Assembly (NCBI GenBank): GCA_905371275.1
Contig: CAJPLH010000065.1
Coordinates: forward strand, 1-9,909
Length of the DNA stretch: 9,909 nt
Source: Prevotellaceae bacterium
GTDB lineage: Bacteria; Bacteroidota; Bacteroidia; Bacteroidales; Bacteroidaceae
Direction: 5' to 3'
Part shown: one piece after another, positions 1 through 5,143 of the stretch
How positions within the stretch are numbered: the stretch's first letter is position 1
How the letters are laid out: each line of letters starts with the position of its first letter
Made by a program: the position numbers and the translations under genes
The notes under the pieces: generated by a model
What the model was told of the DNA's origin: nothing
The model's input: only the letters and a program-made list of their open reading frames with translations
Databases searched by the model: none

Positions 1-2
1 AA

Positions 3-422
3 CGCGTGATTCTAGATGGAAGCATCGGAGCACGCTATTGGCATGCCACATCAGCCCGCAATAACTTCCAAACTATTAATAGTTTTGATGTAACCTACGG
101 ACTAAATGCTCAGATTGCTCTTCCTGCAGGCTTCGCGTTTAATGCAGACTGCAAACTTTATCAACGTGAGGGGTATAGCGATACAAGTATGAACGACCTG
201 CGTTTTGTGGCGAATGCTCGTTTAGAAAAGACCTTCCTTCGCGGTCGTTTAGGTGTTGCTTTGGATGGTTACGATATCTTCGGCGGGCTCAGCAATGTGA
301 CGAAGGTGATTAACGCGCAAGGCATCGTAGAGACGTGGCACAACTCACTGCCTTCTTATGCCATGCTGCAGATTTCCTATAAGTTGAGTAAAGCCCCCAA
401 AAAGAAGAAAGAGTCTATGTGA
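3..422 (+). CDS. Outer-membrane beta-barrel (TonB-dependent receptor-like) protein, C-terminal part
   Basis: The reading frame is open at the left edge of the window, so only the last 139 or so residues of a larger protein are seen and the true start lies outside. The visible part has the alternating polar/aromatic strands of an outer-membrane barrel, for example GARYWHATSARNNF, FNADCKLYQREGYS and LRFVANARLEKTF. It ends with the block ETWHNSLPSYAMLQISYKL followed by a lysine-rich tail (KAPKKKKESM). That ending is typical of the Bacteroidetes 'outer membrane beta-barrel family' (OMP_b-brl_3 type), which resembles TonB-dependent receptors and usually carries an N-terminal carboxypeptidase-regulatory-like domain. 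The substrate cannot be judged from this fragment. It converges on the trpG gene, with 131 bases between the stop codons and no convincing terminator between them. The family call is good; the exact role is unknown. Confidence 0.8.
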   Translation, partial: RVILDGSIGARYWHATSARNNFQTINSFDVTYGLNAQIALPAGFAFNADCKLYQREGYSDTSMNDLRFVANARLEKTFLRGRLGVALDGYDIFGGLSNVTKVINAQGIVETWHNSLPSYAMLQISYKLSKAPKKKKESM

Positions 423-553
423 AAGCGTTAGAAAACAATCATCGAGTTTCGTATCGAAAACTTACGAGATCTTGATGTATATGCGGAAAGTGGGAATGTA
501 CTCTTTTCATCTCTCGAACTGATATTTATCCCCAATCAGCCATTAGACCGTTG

Positions 554-1120
554 CTAAAGAAGAGTTAGCCAGTTGTCTATGATTTCCGCACCAAAAGGTG
601 TGAGGATGCTTTCGGGATGAAATTGTACTCCGCGAAGATTAAGGCTGCGATGACGAAAAGCCATAACCGTGCCATCGTCAGCGCGCGCCGTTACTTCTAA
701 AATATGGGGAAGCGGTTCACTAACCGACCAAGAATGATAGCGTCCCACGGTGATGTCATTGGGAAGATTAGCCCACAAGCGATCTTCTGTGAGGAGATGG
801 CAACGGCTTTCTATACCGTGCAAGGGTTTTGAATGCTGAAAAAGCGAAGCACGATAGCATTGGGCAATGGCTTGATGCCCAAGACAGACACCGAGTATAG
901 GTATTTGTCCTGCGGCACGACGAATGAGGGAAAGCAAATCGCCTGCTTCTTCGGGTAATCCGGGACCAGGAGACAAGAGCAGATGAGTATAGTTGGCAAG
1001 GTCTATGTGCGCCACTTTATCATTGCGCAAGATAGTGACTTCTGCCCCCAACGCTTGCACAAGATGTGCAAGGTTGTGGACAAAAGAGTCGTAATTGTCG
1101 ATGAGCAAAACGTGCTGCAT
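554..1120 (-). CDS. trpG: Glutamine amidotransferase, anthranilate or aminodeoxychorismate synthase component II
   Basis: This class-I glutamine amidotransferase releases ammonia from glutamine for a chorismate-using partner, either TrpE (anthranilate) or PabB (aminodeoxychorismate). Starting at the ATG at 1120 gives 188 residues, the usual family length, and the expected N-terminus MQHVLLIDNYDSF. The frame also allows a TTG start at 1156, but the 12 extra residues have no family counterpart. The oxyanion-hole segment LSPGPGLPEEAGD lies near residues 49-61. The nucleophile Cys79 is in GVCLGHQAI and the partners His168 and Glu170 are in QFHPES, so all three triad residues are present and the enzyme looks active. 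It lies 58 bases downstream of trpB on the same strand and so is probably under the trp attenuator. No synthase subunit (trpE/pabB) is adjacent, so TrpG, PabA or a dual role cannot be separated here. Confidence 0.9.
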   Translation of the reverse strand: MQHVLLIDNYDSFVHNLAHLVQALGAEVTILRNDKVAHIDLANYTHLLLSPGPGLPEEAGDLLSLIRRAAGQIPILGVCLGHQAIAQCYRASLFQHSKPLHGIESRCHLLTEDRLWANLPNDITVGRYHSWSVSEPLPHILEVTARADDGTVMAFRHRSLNLRGVQFHPESILTPFGAEIIDNWLTLL

Positions 1121-1178
1121 ATCAATAGGTCTAGAGATGAGATGGTTTGTAGACAAAGAGACTGATAAGAAAGGCTGC

Positions 1179-2375
1179 TTATTCTCCTAAAATCTCAGCT
1201 TTGTGCGCGAGATAAGTCGAGATGTCTTTATCACCTCGCCCACTCACATTGACCACCACAACATCTTCAGGTTGAAAATTGAGATGAGGTAGAAGTGCCA
1301 GTGCGTGGCTACTTTCAAGAGCTGGTATGATACCTTCAAGACGTGTGAGTTCAAAAGCTGCACGAAGCGCTTCGTCATCGTTGATAGACAATACTTCTGC
1401 ACGATTTTGGTCGGCAAGATGAGAAATGAGCGGACCGATGCCAGGATAGTCCAAGCCTGCTGAAATAGAATAAGGTTCTTGTACTTCTCCGTCGGGAGTT
1501 TGAATGACCAGTGTTCGACTTCCATGCAATACACCTTCTGAACCAATGTTGATGGTTGCGGCAGTAGATCCGCTGTCTTTGCCAAGTCCTCCGGCTTCAC
1601 CCAATACAATTTTGACGCGCTCGTCGTCGAGATAGTGATACATGGCTCCTGCTGCATTGGAACCTCCGCCGATGCACGCCATCAAATAGTCAGGATAGTC
1701 GCGACCTTCCTTTTCCATCAGTTGCTCTTTGATTTCTTTGCTAATGACACTTTGAAGGCGTGCCACCATGTCGGGATAGGGATGAGGACCCACTGCAGAA
1801 CCGATGAGGTAGAAGGTCTCTTCGGGGCGTTCGCACCATGCCATTAAGGCTTCGTTTACGGCGTCTTTCAAGGTTTTGTTGCCACTCTCAGCAGGCACTA
1901 CTGTGGCTCCAAGCATGCGCATGCGTTCCACATTGACGTGCTGACGTTCCACATCGAGGGCTCCCATGTAGATGCTGCATTCCATGCCCATGAGAGCGCA
2001 AGCCGTAGCTGTGGCAACACCATGTTGTCCAGCACCTGTTTCAGCAATGATGCGCTTTTTGCCCATACGTTTGGCGAGCAAGATTTGTCCCAAAGCATTA
2101 TTGATTTTGTGTGCGCCTGTGTGGTTGAGATCTTCGCGCTTGAGATAAATCTTTGCCCCATATTTCTCACTAAGGCGACGAGCATGATAGAGTGGGCTAG
2201 GGCGACCCACGTAGTCTCTTAAGAGTTTGTGAAATTCGCGTTGAAAGTCTTCACTTTCAATGATAGGGAGATAGGCTTCTTGTAGCGCTTGAATGTTTGG
2301 AAGCAAGACGTCTGGCACGAAAGCACCGCCAAACTTGCCGTAAAAACCATTGGAATCGATTTGAAAAGATGACAT
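1179..2375 (-). CDS. trpB: Tryptophan synthase beta chain (PLP-dependent)
   Basis: This enzyme joins indole and L-serine to make L-tryptophan and water; with TrpA it receives indole through an internal channel. The 398-residue protein has the normal length and all landmarks of a TrpB1-type enzyme. The PLP Schiff-base lysine is Lys90 in HTGAHKINN, and the catalytic Glu112 is in AETGAGQHGVA. The PLP-phosphate loop GGGSNAAGA starts at residue 236. Asp309 lies in SAGLDYPGIGP, Glu353 in PALESSHA, and the pyridine-nitrogen Ser378 in VSGRGDKD. The ATG at 2375 gives the standard start (FYGKFGGAFVPD at 11-22). It is the first structural gene of its transcript, preceded by a leader peptide and attenuator (2459-2596), and trpG follows. 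trpA is not in the window, so whether it acts in a complex or alone on free indole is open. Confidence 0.98.
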   Translation of the reverse strand: MSSFQIDSNGFYGKFGGAFVPDVLLPNIQALQEAYLPIIESEDFQREFHKLLRDYVGRPSPLYHARRLSEKYGAKIYLKREDLNHTGAHKINNALGQILLAKRMGKKRIIAETGAGQHGVATATACALMGMECSIYMGALDVERQHVNVERMRMLGATVVPAESGNKTLKDAVNEALMAWCERPEETFYLIGSAVGPHPYPDMVARLQSVISKEIKEQLMEKEGRDYPDYLMACIGGGSNAAGAMYHYLDDERVKIVLGEAGGLGKDSGSTAATINIGSEGVLHGSRTLVIQTPDGEVQEPYSISAGLDYPGIGPLISHLADQNRAEVLSINDDEALRAAFELTRLEGIIPALESSHALALLPHLNFQPEDVVVVNVSGRGDKDISTYLAHKAEILGE

Positions 2376-2458
2376 AAGCTTGTAGCGTTAAGAATGAATG
2401 TGTGGAGCATACGAGGTTGCAACGATTGACGTCAGGATTGTTGCGCGCAATTCACGAC

Positions 2459-2490
2459 AAAAAGGCTTGCCGTGAGTAACGACAAGCCTC
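2459..2490 (-). terminator. trp attenuator terminator (segment 3:4 hairpin plus U tract)
   Basis: Read on the minus strand, AGGCTTGTCG pairs with CGGCAAGCCT across a 7-base loop (TTACTCA), giving a 10-bp stem with one G-U pair. Five U follow at once. It lies about 45 bases after the leader-peptide stop and 84 bases before the trpB start, so it would end transcription before trpB unless the competing antiterminator forms. This is direct sequence evidence of an intrinsic terminator; its role as an attenuator follows from its position between trpL and trpB. Confidence 0.9.
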
Positions 2491-2577
2491 TGTATTTCGA
2501 CGACGATGAACGAACGATAGGGGTATATGATGTCTAACTCACGATATTTCTATCTTGAGTGCGCCACCAACCCTTAT
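2470..2577 (-). promoter_or_regulatory. Ribosome-mediated trp attenuator: pre-emptor (1:2) and antiterminator (2:3) pairings
   Basis: Three mutually exclusive pairings can be drawn on the minus-strand RNA. Segments 1:2 (2560-2537) are ACTCAAGATA, a GAAA loop and TATCGTGAGT, which pair at 9 of 10 positions. An outer helix, 2577-2570 with 2524-2517, adds 7 of 8 pairs. For 2:3, UCGUGAGU (2544-2537) pairs with ACUCACGG (2477-2470), and GACA (2534-2531) pairs with UGUC (2484-2481). This takes both the loop and parts of each arm of the terminator. Segment 1 starts one codon after the tandem Trp codons, so a ribosome stalled there would cover it, release segment 2 and favour the antiterminator. A ribosome at the stop codon would cover segment 2 and favour termination. 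The geometry matches the E. coli trp attenuator. The pairings are seen; the switching is inferred. Confidence 0.85.
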
Positions 2578-2596
2578 TGTTATTGATATTCATCAT
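2534..2596 (-). CDS. trpL: trp operon leader peptide with tandem Trp codons
   Basis: A 20-codon ORF (ATG ATG AAT ... AGT TAG) begins about 30 bases after the candidate promoter and lies upstream of the trpB terminator. Its core is KGWWRTQD, with two adjacent Trp codons (TGG TGG, 2569-2564). As I recall it, the E. coli TrpL peptide has the core KGWWRTS, and GGTTGGTGGCGCACT is also shared at base level. Translation of this peptide would sense charged tRNA-Trp and control the downstream hairpins. The second ATG at 2593 is an equally possible start, giving 19 residues. There is no clear Shine-Dalgarno; the A-rich stretch before the ATG is usual for Bacteroidetes. The peptide itself probably has no function once made. 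The position, the Trp pair and the matching RNA structures together make this call strong despite its length. Confidence 0.9.
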   Translation of the reverse strand: MMNINNNKGWWRTQDRNIVS

Positions 2597-2629
2597 TGTT
2601 TTATGCTATTGAATTGATTTTTGATGCTG

Positions 2630-2661
2630 CAAATGTAGTGCAATTTGTTGAATGTTCCAAA
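2630..2661 (-). promoter_or_regulatory. Candidate promoter of the trp unit (Bacteroidetes -33/-7 type)
   Basis: On the minus strand TTTG (2661-2658) is followed after exactly 20 bases by TACATTTG (2637-2630). This fits the Bacteroidetes primary-sigma pattern TTTG-N19-21-TAnnTTTG with no mismatch. Transcription would start near 2625, leaving roughly 29 bases before the trpL start codon. The placement immediately upstream of the leader peptide supports it. Confidence 0.75.
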
Positions 2662-2825
2662 CGTTCTGGCGATTTTTTGTCTGAAAAGGTTGTTTTTTTT
2701 GTGGAAATCCTCCATTATACTAGTTGATTATTGTTGACCACTTCTTTTGCCAGCTTTCTCGATGTAGGACGACACGGCTTCAAGAAAAAGAGAAACACTC
2801 AACTCAACAAACCGGATGAGTTGTG

Positions 2826-2859
2826 ATTGTAAAATTATTTGTATTGCAATAGTTACAAT
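2826..2859. repeat. Inverted repeat around a palindrome in the gap between the holin cassette and the trp promoter
   Basis: ATTGTAA (2826-2832) and TTACAAT (2853-2859) are perfect inverted copies, and between them lies the palindrome TATTGCAATA (2842-2851). The stretch from about 2662 to 2890 otherwise shows no gene-like frame. The sequence is AT-rich, so chance is possible; an operator is only a guess. Confidence 0.3.
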
Positions 2860-2894
2860 TGAAGGGAATGTTCGGTTGCTTTTAAGGGGAGAAA

Positions 2895-2936
2895 GAAAAA
2901 ACAAAGCCGTGCCAAAGCTTATACTTTGACACGGCT
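2895..2936 (-). terminator. Intrinsic terminator of the YtxH-holin cassette
   Basis: On the minus strand AGCCGTGTCAAAG pairs with CTTTGGCACGGCT over a 6-base loop. This is a 13-bp stem with one G-U pair, followed by a T-rich tail (TTGTTTTTTC). It lies 8 bases after the stop codon of the last cassette gene. The plus-strand reading has no U tract, so it works mainly for the minus strand. Confidence 0.9.
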
Positions 2937-2944
2937 CAGTCGAG

Positions 2945-3208
2945 TTATTTTTTGCGTCTACCTCTAGAGAAACCTCTAGTGGCTTTGCCAAATCGTTGAA
3001 AAAGTTTATAGCCCACCATTGCGCCATCAAATATACTCCACGCTCGAGAGGCAACACTAATCATTGTCTCAAGTTTGTTGTTTGAGGGTGGAGGAGGAGC
3101 TGTGAGTTCGTTGAAGTCCTCAGAGATGGTTTGTTCCAATCGCTTGAGTTCTTTTTGCACGCGCTTCTGCTCCCATTGTATTCTTTCTATAGTGTTGCTT
3201 GCTACCAT
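2945..3208 (-). CDS. Small basic coiled-coil protein of unknown function
   Basis: This is an 87-residue protein that I do not recognise by name. Residues 8-35 (ERIQWEQKRVQKELKRLEQTI and onward) are charged and look helical or coiled-coil. A short PPPP linker follows at 38-41, then a mildly hydrophobic segment (about 48-72, ETMISVASRAWSIFDGAMVG) that could lie along or dip into the membrane, and a strongly basic tail ending SRGRRKK. It has no signal peptide. Its ATG lies one base after the TGA of the upstream holin-type gene, which suggests translational coupling, and a strong terminator follows its stop. Genes in this third position of YtxH/DUF1469 cassettes are common in Bacteroidetes, and the context suggests an envelope or stress role. 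That role is inference. Confidence 0.8.
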   Translation of the reverse strand: MVASNTIERIQWEQKRVQKELKRLEQTISEDFNELTAPPPPSNNKLETMISVASRAWSIFDGAMVGYKLFQRFGKATRGFSRGRRKK

Positions 3209-3209
3209 A

Positions 3210-3623
3210 TCAATAGAATTTGGGGTTTGTATTAGAATTAGACGAATCGTCTAAATTCCCTTCTTCCCAACTGTCACTAAGAAAAATAGATGATAGAAAA
3301 CGTGCGATGGGATTGATGAGCAATCTTTTACGGAATGCCACTAGGAGTATTCCCAAAAGAATGAATCCACCTGCAACAATGCCGCAGGACACAACTATAC
3401 CACCTACTATAGGGGCAAGGGCATACACTAACGCGAAGGAGAGGAGTAACACAACGATGCTAGCCATTCCTACCAACAGCACAGCTACAACAAGAAACGT
3501 CAAGACTAGTGTCAGCTTACTGACGAGGTCAAGCTGGAAGCTTTTCAGACGAAGTTCTCCGTACTTTTTGAGATTGGAGATGAGTCTTGCTATGATGTCT
3601 ACATTGTGGTCGTTAGAAAACAC
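3210..3623 (-). CDS. Phage-holin-superfamily-III-like (DUF1469) inner-membrane protein
   Basis: This 137-residue membrane protein has an amphipathic N-terminus (MFSNDHNVDIIARLISNLKKYGELRLKSFQLD), then two long hydrophobic segments near residues 38-68 and 71-97. A basic stop-transfer stretch (FRKRLL) and an acidic Ser/Asn-rich tail follow. The layout matches the 'phage holin family protein' group (DUF1469, PF07332). In chromosomes these are mostly housekeeping or stress envelope proteins, not lysis proteins. The start codon is GTG at 3623. It is chosen because homologues begin with a similar MF-x-ND-x-N sequence and it lies 11 bases after the YtxH stop. The gene sits between ytxH-like and small coiled-coil genes with tight spacing, so the three form one operon. 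The biochemical function is unknown. Confidence 0.88.
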   Translation of the reverse strand: MFSNDHNVDIIARLISNLKKYGELRLKSFQLDLVSKLTLVLTFLVVAVLLVGMASIVVLLLSFALVYALAPIVGGIVVSCGIVAGGFILLGILLVAFRKRLLINPIARFLSSIFLSDSWEEGNLDDSSNSNTNPKFY

Positions 3624-3634
3624 GCGCTAAAACT

Positions 3635-3841
3635 TTATTCAGATGCGGCACTAAGTTCTTCTGCAATATCATCTACGAGGCTTTCAAGCTCTTTGCCATT
3701 GAGTTTGATGCCGCGCTTGCGAATTGCTTCAGCAATGCGTGAACGAGTATCTTCACCCTTTTCAGGAGCAAAGAGAATACCACAGGCTGCGCCTACTGCT
3801 GCGCCACCCAAAAAAGCTGCGAGAATGCTTAATCCTTTCAT
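3635..3841 (-). CDS. YtxH-domain protein (Gly-rich single-span membrane protein)
   Basis: This is a 68-residue protein of the YtxH family (PF12732). Residues 4-24 form a Gly/Ala-rich membrane span (ILAAFLGGAAVGAACGILF). It runs directly into the family hallmark LFAPEKGEDTRSRI at 23-36, then a charged helical tail (ELESLVDDIAEELSAA). Family members are linked to general stress responses in Firmicutes and are widespread, small and poorly understood in Bacteroidetes. It is the first gene of the three-gene cassette. A candidate promoter lies about 45-75 bases upstream, and no Shine-Dalgarno is evident. Family assignment is firm; the function is not known. Confidence 0.92.
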   Translation of the reverse strand: MKGLSILAAFLGGAAVGAACGILFAPEKGEDTRSRIAEAIRKRGIKLNGKELESLVDDIAEELSAASE

Positions 3842-3884
3842 GATAATTTGGAGTTTATGTGAGTTATCTGTAAGTTTACAGCTT

Positions 3885-3916
3885 CAAAAATACCGCTTTT
3901 TATTGGATTTGCCATA
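3885..3916 (-). promoter_or_regulatory. Candidate promoter of the YtxH-holin cassette
   Basis: On the minus strand TATG (3916-3913, one base off TTTG) precedes TATTTTTG (3892-3885, a full match to TAnnTTTG) by 20 bases. The expected start near 3880 gives a leader of about 40 bases before the YtxH ATG. The 305-base gap 3842-4146 holds this promoter and the divergent one for the SPOR gene; I see no gene in it. Confidence 0.6.
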
Positions 3917-3964
3917 CTATTTGGGCAGAAAATCGTTTCTTTAATGTTTTTTGTAGTCGTTTTC

Positions 3965-3996
3965 TTAGCCTATTACCCATTTTCCTTGTATATTTG
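3965..3996 (+). promoter_or_regulatory. Candidate promoter of the SPOR lipoprotein gene
   Basis: TTAG (3965-3968, one base off TTTG) is followed after 20 bases by TATATTTG (3989-3996), a perfect TAnnTTTG -7 element. If used, transcription starts near 4002 and the mRNA carries about 145 bases before the ATG at 4147. Confidence 0.6.
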
Positions 3997-4146
3997 CGGT
4001 AAAATGAATGCTTTTAGGGTAAGTTGAAAAGGTTTCTTCTTGCTGAATGTGGCAAAGGATGTGATTTCTAGCCCATAGAAAAGGTCTTAGTCAAGCGTTT
4101 ATTACACATCGAAAACAATCTACGTAAAAGATAAAAGGTATTAGAA

Positions 4147-4644
4147 ATGAAGAATCACGCAATTCTCGCATTAGGTTTGTGCACAGTGGCTATGTTCACT
4201 GCCTGCAAATCTCAAGAAAGTGCTTACCGTCAAGCTTATGAGAAGGCACGAGCACAAGAAATGAACAAAACAACTCAGACGGTGACTATTGCTCCACAGC
4301 CACAAGAACAAGTTGCTCCTGTTGTAACTCAGCCTGTGTCTAACGATGACGCAACACCTGTACGCACTATTCAAGGCGGTGTTACTGTTGTAAATGGTGA
4401 ACCTCTCAAGGCGTTTAGTGTAGTTGTAGGTAGTTTTGTGAACCAACAAAATGCTGAAGGCCAGATGTCTTCACTTCGTAGTCGTGGTTTAGCCGCTCGC
4501 GTGGTGAAAACTAACGAAACTATCAGTGGTCACACTGGTTGGTATCGTGTTGTTGCTTCTTCCTATGATACCAAAGGGGAAGCCGTACAAAGCCGCAATT
4601 CTTTGATTGGTATGTATCCCGGTGCTTGGATTCTTGGACGTTAA
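4147..4644 (+). CDS. SPOR-domain lipoprotein
   Basis: This is a 165-residue secreted lipoprotein. Residues 1-20 are a type-II signal peptide (basic MKNH, hydrophobic core, lipobox FTAC), so Cys20 would be lipidated after cleavage. A Gln/Pro/Val-rich linker (about 41-75) follows. A SPOR domain (about 88-163) starts at KAFSVVVGSFVNQQNAEGQ, with SLRSRGLAARVV in the middle and WYRVVASSYDTKGEAVQSRNSL near the end. SPOR domains bind glycan strands stripped of stem peptides, typically at the division septum, so a periplasmic peptidoglycan-binding role is likely. AAAAGG lies 9 bases before the ATG and could act as a ribosome site. It is a single-gene unit with its own candidate promoter and a strong terminator after the stop. 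The partner and exact process are not visible here. Confidence 0.93.
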   Translation: MKNHAILALGLCTVAMFTACKSQESAYRQAYEKARAQEMNKTTQTVTIAPQPQEQVAPVVTQPVSNDDATPVRTIQGGVTVVNGEPLKAFSVVVGSFVNQQNAEGQMSSLRSRGLAARVVKTNETISGHTGWYRVVASSYDTKGEAVQSRNSLIGMYPGAWILGR

Positions 4645-4670
4645 TCCTTGCCTATCAAGTCATGTCGTAA

Positions 4671-4711
4671 AAAATAGGAGGAGTCAAACTAGTTTGGACT
4701 CCTCCTATTTT
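4671..4711. terminator. Bidirectional intrinsic terminator between the SPOR and YecH-type genes
   Basis: AAAATAGGAGGAGTC (4671-4685) and GACTCCTCCTATTTT (4697-4711) form a perfect 15-bp stem. It has an 11-base loop that is itself nearly palindromic. A runs precede it and T runs follow it, so it can end transcription from both converging genes (stops at 4644 and 4762). Confidence 0.95.
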
Positions 4712-4761
4712 GTTTATTGTGCGTGTGTCAATGTGGCTACTGTAGCCGTTTTTTGCGAGGA

Positions 4762-4998
4762 TTAGTGTCCGCAACCACCGCCACCAGTAGTGTTTACCGT
4801 ATAACCGCCAGGAACTTCCATAAACTTTCCTTTGCTTTTGAGGAAGTCTAGGAGTTGTTCTGCGCTCATATCGCTTTGGCTGCAGCTGTAATACGTTGCA
4901 TCGTCACCAAAGGTCTCGCGCATTGCAGCGAGGAGGGTTTCGTCTGTGAAGGTTTGCCCGATCATCATACCGAGCACTTCGTGTGCATGATATTCCAT
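4762..4998 (-). CDS. YecH-family (DUF2492) putative metal-binding protein
   Basis: This is a 78-residue cytosolic protein of the YecH/TIGR03853 type. Conserved features are the N-terminal HAHEVLGMM (His4, His6), the central FGDDATYYSCSQSDMSAEQLLDFLKSKGKF (Cys39) and the C-terminal GGGGCGH (Cys76, His78). The spread of His and Cys residues is why the family is called a probable metal-binding protein. No reaction is known to me. The Gly-rich tail with a terminal Cys-Gly-His is striking, and the protein has no signal peptide or membrane segment. It is a lone gene. Its promoter region is AT-rich with an 11-base palindrome at 5044-5054, and it shares the bidirectional terminator downstream. The family call is confident; metal identity and function are not determinable here. 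Confidence 0.88.
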   Translation of the reverse strand: MEYHAHEVLGMMIGQTFTDETLLAAMRETFGDDATYYSCSQSDMSAEQLLDFLKSKGKFMEVPGGYTVNTTGGGGCGH

Positions 4999-5143
4999 AA
5001 CGTGAGTTGTTTAGTTATTATTGATATGTGTTGTATAATAGACTGAAGACTTCATCAAACGTGCTGAAGAGTTTTGATTGGTCTTTGTCGTTTATTCGTT
5101 GTTGATTGATAGGAAAAATCGTGTGCGGACAGTCAATACTACG

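Noticed and set aside
442..467. Hairpin TCGAGTTTCG-TAT-CGAAAACTTACGA as a terminator between the converging first two genes
   Set aside because: The stem is AT-rich with several bulges and no U tract on either strand, so I do not call it a terminator.
1121..1156. N-terminal extension of trpG to a TTG start
   Set aside because: The 12 extra residues have no counterpart in the family, and the ATG at 1120 gives the standard MQHVLLIDNYDSF start.
1244..1657. 137-codon frame on the minus strand inside trpB
   Set aside because: It overlaps a strongly conserved trpB in another frame and its product has no recognisable motif.
2728..3057. 109-codon minus-strand frame across the terminator
   Set aside because: It runs through the strong terminator hairpin and overlaps the better-supported coiled-coil gene, and its product has no family features.
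3210..3623. Prophage lysis gene, suggested by the holin family name
   Set aside because: No endolysin, structural or integrase genes are nearby, and the YtxH-linked context is typical of a chromosomal envelope cassette.
4004..4027. Seven-codon upstream ORF in the SPOR gene leader
   Set aside because: It is very short, has no Shine-Dalgarno and no codon bias such as a repeated amino acid, and no terminator/antiterminator structure follows it.
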